DNA of 64,000 nt from Nitrospira sp. (GTDB taxonomy: Bacteria > Nitrospirota > Nitrospiria > Nitrospirales > Nitrospiraceae): the NCBI GenBank assembly GCA_024760545.1, contig CP060501.1, positions 2,331,501 through 2,395,500 of the forward strand, given 5' to 3'. The notes under the pieces were generated by a model. It saw nothing but the letters and a program-made list of their open reading frames with translations. It was not told the origin of the DNA and did not search any database. The position numbers were made by a program, and so were the translations under genes. Positions 44,640 through 52,568 of the stretch are shown here, in pieces. How positions within the stretch are numbered: position 1 is the first letter of the stretch; every line of letters starts with the position of its first letter.

Positions 44640-45113
44640 ATGAATAAGCGAACCATCGATGGTGTTTCCACAACCTCCCTTTCTCCCACCCATGAATGGT
44701 TGAACGTGGAGGGCCTCGCTGAGGTAGAAATCACCTCAGAGCACCCGTCTCACCCAATTGAATCCGCAGTGCTAGCCGGTCGTGGTTCGGGGTGGCGGGC
44801 CGCAGGACCCGGAAGACAAACGATCCGTATGATCTTTACGCACCCGCAGGCGCTGCGACGGATCTGGCTGCATTTCCACGAACCCGAAGTGGAGCGCACA
44901 CAAGAGTATGTCTTGCGTTGGTCGTCAGATCACGGGCAGTCGTTTCAAGAAATCGTGCGACAGCAGTGGAACTTTAGCCCACTTGGCTCAACCAATGAGA
45001 CGGAAGATCATCATCTCGATCTCCAGGCTGTTACGCTGCTTGAGTTGAGTATCATTCCGGATATAAGTCAGGGGAATGCGTTCGCGTCGTTGGCACAATT
45101 GCGACTTGCCTAA
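44640..45113 (+). CDS. Discoidin-like beta-sandwich hypothetical protein
   Basis: A 157-residue protein. The segments ITSEHPSHPIESAVLAGRGS, GWRAAGPGRQTIRMIFTHPQ and WNFSPLGSTNETEDHHLDLQ give a beta-sandwich pattern like F5/8 type C or XRCC1-N-like domains: loss of order, then Trp, then an Arg-Trp-aromatic core. No signal peptide is present, so it is probably cytosolic. The ligand is unknown. No strong ribosome binding site is seen at this ATG. Confidence 0.6.
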   Translation: MNKRTIDGVSTTSLSPTHEWLNVEGLAEVEITSEHPSHPIESAVLAGRGSGWRAAGPGRQTIRMIFTHPQALRRIWLHFHEPEVERTQEYVLRWSSDHGQSFQEIVRQQWNFSPLGSTNETEDHHLDLQAVTLLELSIIPDISQGNAFASLAQLRLA

Positions 45114-45256
45114 ACGTCAGCAGTGCATTCTCTTCCGATCCATTATTTATTGACGATCACGTAGACTCGCGTTTTATCGAGGATACTGCCGAGTTCTATT
45201 GCAGAGCGGTTCCGTTCAGTCCTAGAATCTGGCCTCCTCTCTAGTAGCTAGCGACT

Positions 45257-45388
45257 ATGAGCACCGAGCGTCCTAAACGTGAATTCATGTCCCGCGAAGA
45301 AGCCACCTTCTCGAACATATGGGAGATTGCGGTAAGCTGTATCGTGTACGTACAGCAGACTGATTGGATGAGAAATGCATCAAAATAA
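45257..45388 (+). CDS. Possible 43-residue protein, probably a truncated family member
   Basis: The frame starts MSTERPKREFMSREEATFSN and then IWEIAVSCIVY before stopping. The MSREEATFSNIWEIA start resembles a short helical protein I associate with Nitrospira-type genomes, where a longer C-terminal helix follows. Here the resemblance ends early, suggesting a frameshift or decay. No clear ribosome binding site. Confidence 0.35.
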   Translation: MSTERPKREFMSREEATFSNIWEIAVSCIVYVQQTDWMRNASK

Positions 45389-45413
45389 TTCCGAATGACA
45401 AGGGAGGTTTCGT

Positions 45414-45623
45414 ATGCGTATTTTATGCGCTCTACCTTTTGCCCTTCTGGCCGGTGTCATGGTTGCAGGCTGTGCCGATGATTCTTATTCCGGTCGACGA
45501 CCCGCGCCTGGCTACGACAACGTCAATCCGGGGACGCCGCAGCCTGGCCAACAGCATCGTTACGACGAACCTACGCCGAATTCACAACGTGATCCTTATA
45601 GCCGTCAACCTGGATACTATTAG
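45414..45623 (+). CDS. Small lipoprotein
   Basis: A 69-residue protein. The signal sequence MRILCALPFALLAGVMVAGC ends in a lipobox (VAGC), so Cys20 would be lipidated. The mature part is a short, disordered, Pro/Gly/Tyr-rich tail (DDSYSGRRPAPGYDNVNPGT). AGGGAGG precedes the ATG. Probably envelope-anchored; function unknown. A large nested hairpin follows. Confidence 0.7.
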   Translation: MRILCALPFALLAGVMVAGCADDSYSGRRPAPGYDNVNPGTPQPGQQHRYDEPTPNSQRDPYSRQPGYY

Positions 45624-45643
45624 CAGGACGCCCATGAGAGGAT

Positions 45644-45714
45644 CACCTGACCTTTCACGCTCCGTCCGTTGCCTCCGCTGAACGCTGGAGGCGGGTGAGA
45701 GTGGGGGTCAGGTG
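45644..45714. repeat. Large nested hairpin
   Basis: Outer arms CACCTGACC / GGTCAGGTG, middle pairing CTTTCAC / GTGAGAG with one G-U, inner stem GCCTCC / GGAGGC. It starts 20 bases after the lipoprotein stop. There is no T-run, so it may be a structured 3' end or a mobile palindromic repeat rather than a simple terminator. Confidence 0.5.
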
Positions 45715-45861
45715 GAGGTTCATATGGTTCTGTACCCTATTCAAAAGCCGCTCTACCTCTTCCCGTCGGATCTTAAACGGCCAGATCCTCATGAATTTCT
45801 TTATCTTTCCCCTTGGGTTCAGCGGCTCCGCAGTTCAGCGGTTCTATGCAAGCATGTCGTC

Positions 45862-46503
45862 CTATTTGATAATTCCTCTCTTAGCATACTGTCTCCGATA
45901 TTCAGCGTTCAGCCACGTCACAAAAGCCTCTTTCGAACCTTTGCCATACCCCTTTGTGATTGGTAAATGGGGCCTCAGTAATTGAGGAAGGTTGCAGTCT
46001 GATAGAGCGGCCACGAACAATCGCGCCTCCTCCGGCCGATACGCATTCAATTCGCAAAGCTCGGGTTTCCTCAAAAGGGCCGTCAATCGCATCACAGCTT
46101 CTTGCCAGACATGGTCCTGCACTGAAAGGGGAAGTGCACTGAAGTCAGCACGAGAACACTGGAAAAAGTAAAATAATCCATCAGTGTTGAGCTTTTCACC
46201 GCAAAATCGACATCCCTTCAAAATCCACCAATAGCGAGGCGCTTCTCTCCAACCGCCGGTGAGGTCCCAGCCCTGATCGAATGCCAGCATGCAGGCGATA
46301 CGGGAGATTCGGTCCTGCTGCAGAGGCCTCACGGTCGTCTCCAAGATCCAGTCCCACATACAGGGTTGAAGCACGCGATAACCTTCAGCCAGGACATCGT
46401 GTAAGACGTTTGGACGGTTCGCATCACAGGCCTCTTGAGTGGTTGCGAGTTGAACCTCAGCCTTTGTCACTCGCTGATTGAGAATCCTACTGTACACGCT
46501 CAT
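45862..46503 (-). CDS. Unknown protein downstream of the terminase gene
   Basis: A 213-residue basic protein with a Cys pair followed by another Cys (LKGCRFCGEKLNTDGLFYFF, then QCSRADF), perhaps a metal site near residues 95-120. The C-terminus is very basic (LPITKGYGKGSKEAF, then EYRRQYAKRGIIK). AAAGGA precedes the ATG. It is the last gene of a leftward run after the terminase small subunit. No known phage function is recognisable. Confidence 0.55.
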   Translation of the reverse strand: MSVYSRILNQRVTKAEVQLATTQEACDANRPNVLHDVLAEGYRVLQPCMWDWILETTVRPLQQDRISRIACMLAFDQGWDLTGGWREAPRYWWILKGCRFCGEKLNTDGLFYFFQCSRADFSALPLSVQDHVWQEAVMRLTALLRKPELCELNAYRPEEARLFVAALSDCNLPQLLRPHLPITKGYGKGSKEAFVTWLNAEYRRQYAKRGIIK

Positions 46504-46560
46504 GGGCCCGTCCTTTGCGGCAAGAGCCGCTGTTTTCGCTGGGAAATGTGCAAGTGAAGA

Positions 46561-47283
46561 TCATACACTTCTCACGCTTTGACCTTCCTTCTGTTGGGTA
46601 AGCAATTGGTCCAATTTCTCTTCCAGCGCCGTGAGCCGGCCTAGTAGAGCATTATGCTCAGCAATCTTCAGTTGAAAGTCTCGGGAGCGGAGCAGTACCG
46701 TTAGCTCATCGGTACTAAGGTCGCAGCGCGTAAAGGCTTGCTCGATCTCCTTCCAGGCGGTCATGGGGTCGTCGGCAAATTGGAGCGGCTTTCTCCATGG
46801 CGTGTCCTTCGCATAGCCCAGGACCTTTCCCATGTACTCATGCCGAGTCTTGTACGAGGTGGTTTTGTAGTCATGGCTGTAACCCGTCGGCACGGCCTCA
46901 GTTTCGCCTGCCGCCTTTTTGACCTTGGTGTACTCTTCCGTAAACTTAAATCCTTCGATAAGGGTAATTTCGTCGTCCCCAAGCTCAGTGACTGGCACGG
47001 TATTCCCGAACTGATCGAAGAGCTTTCGTGGATCGGCCCGATACAACCGCAGGCCGTCTTCGATCCATTGCTCACGGGTGAGTTGTACCTTTTCGACTAT
47101 TGGCTTCAACAGCTCTTCGATTCTTAGGGTAATCTCAGGGTCTTTCATCAATTTCGAGGCTTCGGTGTCAATTGCCGCCCGACTCATGTTCTTGGCATTA
47201 AACGCAGCTCGATACGCCCTAATCTGCGTCGCCTTTGGCTTGATCATCTCCTGACAAAACTTCTCGCGCTTGGGAGTTAACAT
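46561..47283 (-). CDS. Phage terminase small subunit
   Basis: A 240-residue DNA-recognition subunit of a packaging motor. The N-terminus has the HTH typical of the terminase_2 family: TPKREKFCQEMIKPKATQIR, AYRAAFNAKN, then SRAAIDTEASKLMKDPEITL with EELLKPI. A middle region and a C-terminal coiled coil (GRLTALEEKLDQLLTQQKEG) would form the oligomer. The ATG overlaps the end of the upstream gene (ATGTTAA). No large subunit is present, a pattern seen in satellites that divert helper-phage packaging. Confidence 0.85.
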   Translation of the reverse strand: MLTPKREKFCQEMIKPKATQIRAYRAAFNAKNMSRAAIDTEASKLMKDPEITLRIEELLKPIVEKVQLTREQWIEDGLRLYRADPRKLFDQFGNTVPVTELGDDEITLIEGFKFTEEYTKVKKAAGETEAVPTGYSHDYKTTSYKTRHEYMGKVLGYAKDTPWRKPLQFADDPMTAWKEIEQAFTRCDLSTDELTVLLRSRDFQLKIAEHNALLGRLTALEEKLDQLLTQQKEGQSVRSV

Positions 47284-47543
47284 CCGGATTCTCCTTCGCC
47301 CGGAGGATTTTCAGCTGTACCCTTCGGCGCATGAGCCAGGTCATCACGGCCGCAATGCTGGATCAACCGCGTGGCCGGCAGATGACTAGAGCAATGCTTT
47401 AGTCGATCACGTCCCCTGCAGGGGGCAAATTTGGCCTCTGTGAGGAGATCGGCGAGCTTCTTGAGGGAGGGGCCGCCCTGCTGAAAGGCAACGTATATTA
47501 GGCAGGCGTGATAACGACGAGGTGGAAGGTCGAAATGGATCAT
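47277..47543 (-). CDS. Small protein coupled to integrase (in the circle) and terminase
   Basis: An 88-residue protein starting MIHFDLPPRRYHACLIYVAF, continuing KKLADLLTEAKFAPCRGRDR, with scattered His and Cys. It overlaps the terminase small subunit by 7 bases. When the element ends are joined, the integrase stop overlaps this ATG (ATGA). In the integrated state shown here it has lost that upstream gene and perhaps its promoter. Family unknown. Confidence 0.6.
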   Translation of the reverse strand: MIHFDLPPRRYHACLIYVAFQQGGPSLKKLADLLTEAKFAPCRGRDRLKHCSSHLPATRLIQHCGRDDLAHAPKGTAENPPGEGESGC

Positions 47544-47613
47544 GCAGCCTCCACCAGAAGCTCGATTGTGAATCTTAGCGGATGCTCAGGAAGTGCTCCC
47601 TTGTCTGACGGGA

Positions 47614-47629
47614 CCCGTTGGGGACACCA
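47614..47629. repeat. Right attachment core
   Basis: CCCGTTGGGGACACCA, the second copy of the tRNA-Glu 3' end. The sequence to its right (GTGCTTTTGCACC) would have followed tRNA-Glu before integration. Confidence 0.88.
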
Positions 47630-47699
47630 GTGCTTTTGCACCACCAGTCACCGACTGCCCGATTGCCGCCGTTCCTTTTATCATCTCAAGTGCCCCCAA

Positions 47700-47728
47700 T
47701 TGATAGTCCCAGGGTCATCTGCTACAGT
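47700..47728 (+). promoter_or_regulatory. Possible promoter
   Basis: TTGATA, 17-bp spacer, TACAGT, about 135 bases before the next plausible gene. It is the first sigma70-type match to the right of the element border. Confidence 0.35.
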
Positions 47729-47862
47729 TTGCCCCACTCATGGCTAGGCCACGTTCGGGAAAAATCAAACAGCCGCATGCCTGCGTCTTAATCCTCATTT
47801 ACGGAAGGGGCTTACGTTGACGCTGCCGAAGGGGAAGTGAGATAAAGGACCTCTTGCGAACC

Positions 47863-48147
47863 ATGAGTGCCCCTATAAGATTCCTCGATCATTCACGCAT
47901 CACCGTGTATCTCATCGTCTTCCTGTGCGTCTGTGTCTTGGTGCAGATGCTCGGCTTGCCCATCACCATGCTGAATTTCTTCACTCCCGATGATCTGCTC
48001 ACCGCATCGATCTGCGCAGATCCTTCGATAGTTCCATCCGTGCCTGAACTGCATCTTACCAATCCCCTGTCCTTTTGCGTCGATCGCGACCCATCTCTCA
48101 CCCCTCCCTTGTTTATCACCTCGGTCTTCCATCCGCCTCTGACCTAA
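47863..48147 (+). CDS. Small membrane-anchored hypothetical protein
   Basis: A 94-residue protein, ATG at 47863. One long hydrophobic helix (ITVYLIVFLCVCVLVQMLGL) near residues 11-35 would anchor it. The remainder (FFTPDDLLTASICADPSIVP) is short, Pro-rich and has two Cys. AGCTAATG-type upstream signals are weak. Unknown function; it could be a false frame, but the hydrophobic pattern is persuasive. Confidence 0.5.
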   Translation: MSAPIRFLDHSRITVYLIVFLCVCVLVQMLGLPITMLNFFTPDDLLTASICADPSIVPSVPELHLTNPLSFCVDRDPSLTPPLFITSVFHPPLT

Positions 48148-48326
48148 TCCAGCTGCTCCAACTGTGTGCCTCAGCCATCGGGTTCTGACCGTGAATTTCC
48201 TATCACGCCCCATGTGCTCAGGCTCGTGAGGAAGAGCCGGAAGACCCGTCATTGCTCTGCCGCCACCTAGACTTTGAACCTAGAGTCTTCTGCATGCGGG
48301 CAGAGAATATCCGTTGGAGAGGATGC

Positions 48327-48851
48327 ATGAACATTCTCATTCTGTGTCTCATTGTCTTGATGGGCTGGGTTGCTTGGATCGGATTGCGCCGCTCGTCCCG
48401 TCATCGCACTGTCAACGCCAGCCCGCATCACCACGACAAGCCATCGCAGAATAGGGACGCTCTCAGCGTGGAACCTGCTGAGCTGATCGACAGGCCGGAC
48501 ACGCACCATCAGCTGTTAACAGCCGACAACGAACGACGGGCGTTCGAGGCTGGTCAACCGGTCTGGATCCGTTATGAAGACAGTTCCGGCCTGGTCACGG
48601 AACGGGTGGTCGAGATCTACCGTCCAAGCCATGACGAAGTGATCTACACTTGGTGCCGAAGGAAGCAGGCCCCGCGCACGTTCGCTCGCCGAAACATTCG
48701 AGACTGGCGAGTGCTGCCCGAGCGCTTCGACTTTGATCCCATCGTCGCAAAATACTGGGATGAAGAAGGGACTCGGGATCGGTCAGTAAAGAGCCCCTGG
48801 AGAGACTGGTTGCGGCGACAGCCGAAGGAGATCGCTGACCGGTACACGTAA
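48327..48851 (+). CDS. Membrane-anchored protein with WYL-like domain
   Basis: A 174-residue protein; GGAGAGG before the ATG at 48327 decides the start. A single N-terminal helix (NILILCLIVLMGWVAWIGLR) is followed by a polar linker and a compact domain: PVWIRYEDSSGLVTERVVEI, YRPSHDEVIYTWCRRKQAPR, TFARRNIRDWRVLPERFDFD. The Tyr/Arg pattern resembles WYL domains, which bind nucleic acid or nucleotides. Function unknown. Confidence 0.6.
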   Translation: MNILILCLIVLMGWVAWIGLRRSSRHRTVNASPHHHDKPSQNRDALSVEPAELIDRPDTHHQLLTADNERRAFEAGQPVWIRYEDSSGLVTERVVEIYRPSHDEVIYTWCRRKQAPRTFARRNIRDWRVLPERFDFDPIVAKYWDEEGTRDRSVKSPWRDWLRRQPKEIADRYT

Positions 48852-49017
48852 TGGAAAGATAAACATCTCAACAGACGGCCGGCCAAGAATGTACTGAAGA
48901 AGTACCGGGACAGAGAAAAGGCAAGAGGAAGAGGATCCAAGAACACAAAAATAAGGGGTTCACCCGAAGTGGAAATAGCAGAGAACGCCAGACGACTCCG
49001 AACGAAGGGTGTGAACC

Positions 49018-49221
49018 ATGGACGATGATCTCGTCAGCAACCTCTATGCCTTGGGGAAGGCGTTCTTGTATTCCCTTCCCTCGTTTATCGCCCTCGGGCG
49101 AGGGCATCGCAACTGCATCGCGATTGTGGTCGTAAATCTCGCGTTAGGATGGACGGTGATCGGCTGGGGGGTCGCGTTGGTCTGGTCGTTAAAGAGGGGA
49201 CAGAGCGAAGGCGAAGCCTAA
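49018..49221 (+). CDS. Superinfection immunity family protein
   Basis: A 67-residue membrane protein with two helices. The block IALGRGHRNCIAIVVVNLAL, continuing GWTVIGWGVALVWSL, is the signature of the Imm_superinfect family (T4 Imm-like), whose phage members block DNA injection by related phages. Bacterial chromosomal homologues are common and may have other roles. It lies outside the integrated element, 1.4 kb to its right. Confidence 0.75.
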   Translation: MDDDLVSNLYALGKAFLYSLPSFIALGRGHRNCIAIVVVNLALGWTVIGWGVALVWSLKRGQSEGEA

Positions 49222-49437
49222 CTGAACGTAAGGGCCAGTTACGGTAGAGGAAGGAACTCGCATGATACGACATCAGAAATACCGACGGTTCGTGATCTTC
49301 TCCGGACTCCGCCGCACGCGATTGCACTATCAGGGATTAGCCGACTGATCGCTACCCCTTCCTTAAACTCATATCAACGCCCAGCATCATCACTCACTGG
49401 GGTGAAGGGTACTCGGTCCTCATTGATCAGCACCGCA

Positions 49438-50646
49438 CTAGTAGTCGACTAGTCTAGCCCACTCGGCCGCTTTGAAGGCGTCTGTGCGGTTGGCGCGCGG
49501 CGGATAGATCCACTGTGTGTTGATCTCGCGCTTCATCGTCTTGGCCTTGTCGCCGTTCAGCTCGACCTTGCTGTCCCAGCCTCTGGTGAACACGGCGTCG
49601 GACGGGCCAAGATCCAGGCAGGTCACGTAGTTCTTCTGCTGATATGGTTCCAGCGGCACGCCCAGCAGGTCTGCCGCCGCGTTGAACCCGGCTGAGGCAC
49701 CGAGCCGGTTGGCATGCTGGCACGACATGAGCGCGCGGTGGCCCAGGTCGTCCGTTGCTGCGTTCGCAGTGTCCCCGGCTGCGAAGATCGCGGGCATCTC
49801 GGGAACACGCAGATTGCGGTTAACCACCAGTCGGCCGGAACGATCGCGTTCAGCCGGGACTTGCACAGTGAGTGGATTTGCCTGAAAGCCTGCCGTCCAG
49901 ATCACGGTTGCGCTCTCGATGACCTGCCCATCGCTTAGGGTGACGCCGCTCTCGCTCAACGCCGAGACGCCCACGCCGAGCCTGGTTTCTACGCCGGCTT
50001 CGCGTAGCGCCTTCTCGATCCACGGACGTGGATCGGGGCCCATCGCCGGCGCGATGGCTGCGTTGCGGTCGACAATGATGACACGGACGTTTGCCTTCGG
50101 CCCGAGGATAGCGCGCAAGCGCGATGGCATTTCGGTCGCCACCTCGATACCAGTGAAGCCGCCACCGGCGACGACCACCGTGTCTCGGGCGGCAGAAGAT
50201 GGCCGGTTCGCCAAGGCGTTGAGGTGGTGGTCGAGTGTGATCGCGTCGTCGAGCTGATCGACTCTGAAACCGTACTCGGCAAGGCCTGGGATGTCCGGCT
50301 TGACCCCTTGGCTGCCGGCAGCCAGCACCAGGCAGTCGTAGTGCAGCGAGCACCGCATCCCGTCTGGCTTGACGACCACGGCCGACTTGCTGGAGGAGTC
50401 GATGACGTCGACCCGACCCTGTTCGTATCGCACGTCGACGGCCTTGAACAGTTCGGTGAGCGGTGCCACCATGGTCTCGGGCGCACGCTCGTAGAGGCGG
50501 GGACGGATCACCAGCTGGGGCTCCGGCGCAACGACGACAATCTCAAGGGTGTCTGGCGAGACGCCTTGTTCGTCGCGCAGGCGCGCAGCGGACAGGGCTG
50601 CATACATGCCGGCGAAGCCGGCACCGATGATCAGGATGTGCTTCAT
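49438..50646 (-). CDS. NAD(P)/FAD-dependent oxidoreductase, NDH-2-like
   Basis: A 402-residue flavoprotein. The FAD-binding GxGxxG is in KHILIIGAGFAGMYAALSAA and the NAD(P)-binding one in TVVVAGGGFTGIEVATEMPS near residue 165. FAD-contact motif EMPAIFAAGDTANAATDDLG lies near 285. The overall pattern is the type II NADH dehydrogenase or ferredoxin-reductase-like group. There is no C-terminal membrane helix, so association with quinone is uncertain. AGGAGG precedes the ATG. Single gene. Confidence 0.85.
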   Translation of the reverse strand: MKHILIIGAGFAGMYAALSAARLRDEQGVSPDTLEIVVVAPEPQLVIRPRLYERAPETMVAPLTELFKAVDVRYEQGRVDVIDSSSKSAVVVKPDGMRCSLHYDCLVLAAGSQGVKPDIPGLAEYGFRVDQLDDAITLDHHLNALANRPSSAARDTVVVAGGGFTGIEVATEMPSRLRAILGPKANVRVIIVDRNAAIAPAMGPDPRPWIEKALREAGVETRLGVGVSALSESGVTLSDGQVIESATVIWTAGFQANPLTVQVPAERDRSGRLVVNRNLRVPEMPAIFAAGDTANAATDDLGHRALMSCQHANRLGASAGFNAAADLLGVPLEPYQQKNYVTCLDLGPSDAVFTRGWDSKVELNGDKAKTMKREINTQWIYPPRANRTDAFKAAEWARLVDY

Positions 50647-50808
50647 GGTCGGATACCTCCTATTCGGTTAGTCCACGGGAACCATTGAAGCTCTGATCGT
50701 CTCTATACGACTCTTTCTAGCTCTCCTCTGAAAAGGCTTGCGTTGGCAGGTGCAGCGCCGAATCCTATGAACGTAGGTCAGAAGGCGAGGAACCACGGTA
50801 CAAAAAGC

Positions 50809-51192
50809 CTAGCCCTCGAATGCATGACTACATTTTCGGCAGAGGAATTTCGACGCGATCTTATCCTTCCACTCGTTTAATTTCTGGGTATAGTTCTTAG
50901 TCTTCAATGCTCCGTATCCCACCCATACCCCCAGGAACGCAACAGAGGAGGCCACATCAGCTATTGCCATCTCGGCTTCAGATCCCTGTGGAGAAGCCAG
51001 ACTCAACATCACAGCGGCATTGACCGGGATTCCAAGTAGAAATCCGTGGAGATAGGCCCACGGCGCCTTTGGTGGGTGATAGGAGACCGGAACGTCCTCC
51101 ACTGCTTTCGGGGACGCCGTCTGCCGGAGAATATCACTAATCCGTTGTGCCTTTTCAGTGTTGCAGGTTGGACACGTTCGTTCAGCCGACAT
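50809..51192 (-). CDS. Zinc-ribbon membrane protein
   Basis: A 127-residue protein. The N-terminal CxxC (ERTCPTCNTEKAQRISDILR) and the C-terminal CxxC (FLCRKCSHAFEG) probably form one zinc ribbon split across the chain. Between them lie two predicted helices (PWAYLHGFLLGIPVNAAVML and SSVAFLGVWVGYGAL). GGAGG precedes the ATG. It is just downstream of the orphan amoC on the same strand, separated by a terminator. Function unknown. Confidence 0.6.
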   Translation of the reverse strand: MSAERTCPTCNTEKAQRISDILRQTASPKAVEDVPVSYHPPKAPWAYLHGFLLGIPVNAAVMLSLASPQGSEAEMAIADVASSVAFLGVWVGYGALKTKNYTQKLNEWKDKIASKFLCRKCSHAFEG

Positions 51193-51338
51193 GTGAGGCC
51201 TCCTTCTTACACGACATACGGATCACGGAACCTCTCCTCTTTGAACTTCTTCCCACACTCATTTTAAGAAGAAAGAAATACGTCGTGCAAGAGGCGGTAT
51301 CCGGTTCCGATGCTTTTCGACAGGGGGCAGAAATGCGA

Positions 51339-51372
51339 CGGCCCGGAACCCCTTCGACGGAGCTCCGGGCCG
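51339..51372 (-). terminator. Hairpin after amoC
   Basis: CGGCCCGGA / TCCGGGCCG stem of 9 bp with a 16-nt loop, starting about 30 bases after the amoC stop. There is no clear T-run. Probably ends the amoC transcript. Confidence 0.6.
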
Positions 51373-51404
51373 CGCCCTGACACACTCGCTCTCGGGTCAC
51401 CCGT

Positions 51405-52214
51405 TTAGTACACGGTCTTGTGCCCGGGGCCCACCTGGCTGGGGAACGGATCCAGGATGCTCTTCGGCGCGTTGTTCCAGATCACGTCCGCCAGATTCGA
51501 CATCCGGCTCACGATCTGCGCCGCCACGCCGCCTGCCGCGCCGAACAACCCGCACCACCCCAACGTCACAAAGCCCCAGTGCAACGGGGCCGAGAACAAT
51601 TCATCGACGAACCAGAACGCATGCCCCCACTCGTTCAACCCCACGTTCGGCAGGATGAACATCGGCCCCACCACCGCCGCCACCAGCGGGAACGACGTCG
51701 CCTGGGCGTACAGCGGTAACCGCGTCTGCGCATACAGGTAGCTCGCCACGCCGCACGTGATGTACAACGGGAACGTCCCGTAGAACGCCACAATGTGGCT
51801 CGCCGTGAAGCTCGTGTCCCGGATGATCACTTGGTGCCACGCCGCATCTTGCTCTAACGTGTAGCTGCCCGCGTAGTACACCCCCCAGATGTAGCAGACG
51901 AGCCAGCCCATCCAGTAAAAGTACCGCTTCAGCTCCAGCTTGTGGTCCAGGTTCGCCAGGTTCCGATCCCGCGTCACCCAGATCCACCCGATCGTCGTCG
52001 CAAAGAACACCGCGTTCGCTAAGATGTTAAACCGCCACAGCCCCATCCACACCGAATCGAACTCGGGGGTCATGGAGTCTAACCCGTGCGAGTACCCGAA
52101 CGCCCGTTGATACAGCACCCAAAACACCCCGATCCCCAGAATCGCCAGCCAGCCCAACTTCACCGGCTTCGAGTCATACCACTGCGAAATATCGTACCCT
52201 CGGTCACTTGCCAT
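51405..52214 (-). CDS. amoC: Ammonia monooxygenase subunit C, orphan copy
   Basis: A 269-residue integral membrane subunit of the copper enzyme oxidising ammonia to hydroxylamine. About six helices. By alignment with methane monooxygenase PmoC, one copper site is Asp123-His127-His140 ([10 protein letters not shown], then [16 protein letters not shown]) and the other Asn194-His198-His212 ([15 protein letters not shown], then APLHWGF). All six are present, so the copy looks functional. amoA and amoB are absent; comammox and other ammonia oxidisers often carry such extra amoC genes, linked to stress or recovery. AAGGAGG precedes the ATG. It has its own promoter and terminator. Confidence 0.95.
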   Translation of the reverse strand: MASDRGYDISQWYDSKPVKLGWLAILGIGVFWVLYQRAFGYSHGLDSMTPEFDSVWMGLWRFNILANAVFFATTIGWIWVTRDRNLANLDHKLELKRYFYWMGWLVCYIWGVYYAGSYTLEQDAAWHQVIIRDTSFTASHIVAFYGTFPLYITCGVASYLYAQTRLPLYAQATSFPLVAAVVGPMFILPNVGLNEWGHAFWFVDELFSAPLHWGFVTLGWCGLFGAAGGVAAQIVSRMSNLADVIWNNAPKSILDPFPSQVGPGHKTVY

Positions 52215-52324
52215 AGTTCTTACCTCCTTCCACTGCTACCCAGAAAATAGACCCACTTATAATGTTCTTGTTCTCCATCAACGAGCATCGAACAAAATGA
52301 CCCTCCTTCTCTCACGCACTGTGT

Positions 52325-52354
52325 ATTCTATACCTCTCAATTAACCCTTTTCAA
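52325..52354 (-). promoter_or_regulatory. Probable amoC promoter
   Basis: On the minus strand TTGAAA (52354-52349), then TAGAAT (52330-52325) after 18 bp, or TATAGA after 16 bp. This leaves a leader of about 100 nt. The rest of the 354-base divergent spacer (52215-52568) is AT-rich and holds no gene. Confidence 0.5.
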
Positions 52355-52568
52355 CTCCATTTCGTCTTTTGCCGCCCCTTACAATATATTCATTCTTTCG
52401 CCCTGTTACGCTTACCATTGATCACCAGATTCATTTCAGAATACGAAAACATCGATGCGATCAATGCCGGCTTTTATCGATCGCCATGCATGTCATGTTT
52501 ACACACTCATAGCCATGGCGTAGGATGACCTGTTTGACCTCTCTCCATCGTCTAGATTTTGGAGGAAC

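Larger units (their letters stand above)
23164..47629. mobile_element. 24.5-kb integrated element, satellite-like, with defence cargo
   Basis: Bounded by the 16-bp tRNA-Glu repeat, with the integrase next to the left border. Content: large serine integrase, DnaB-like helicase, DUF1376-type replication protein, HTH protein, a nuclease/helicase pair, a small serine recombinase, a type I restriction system, several unknowns and a terminase small subunit. No large terminase, portal, capsid or tail genes are seen, and no conjugation genes. That fits a phage satellite or decayed prophage better than an active phage or an integrative conjugative element. The element boundaries are well supported; the satellite label is inference. 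Confidence 0.8.

Noticed and set aside
49454-50486. Long frames in other phases of the flavoprotein gene
   Set aside because: High-GC shadow frames of a well-identified oxidoreductase.
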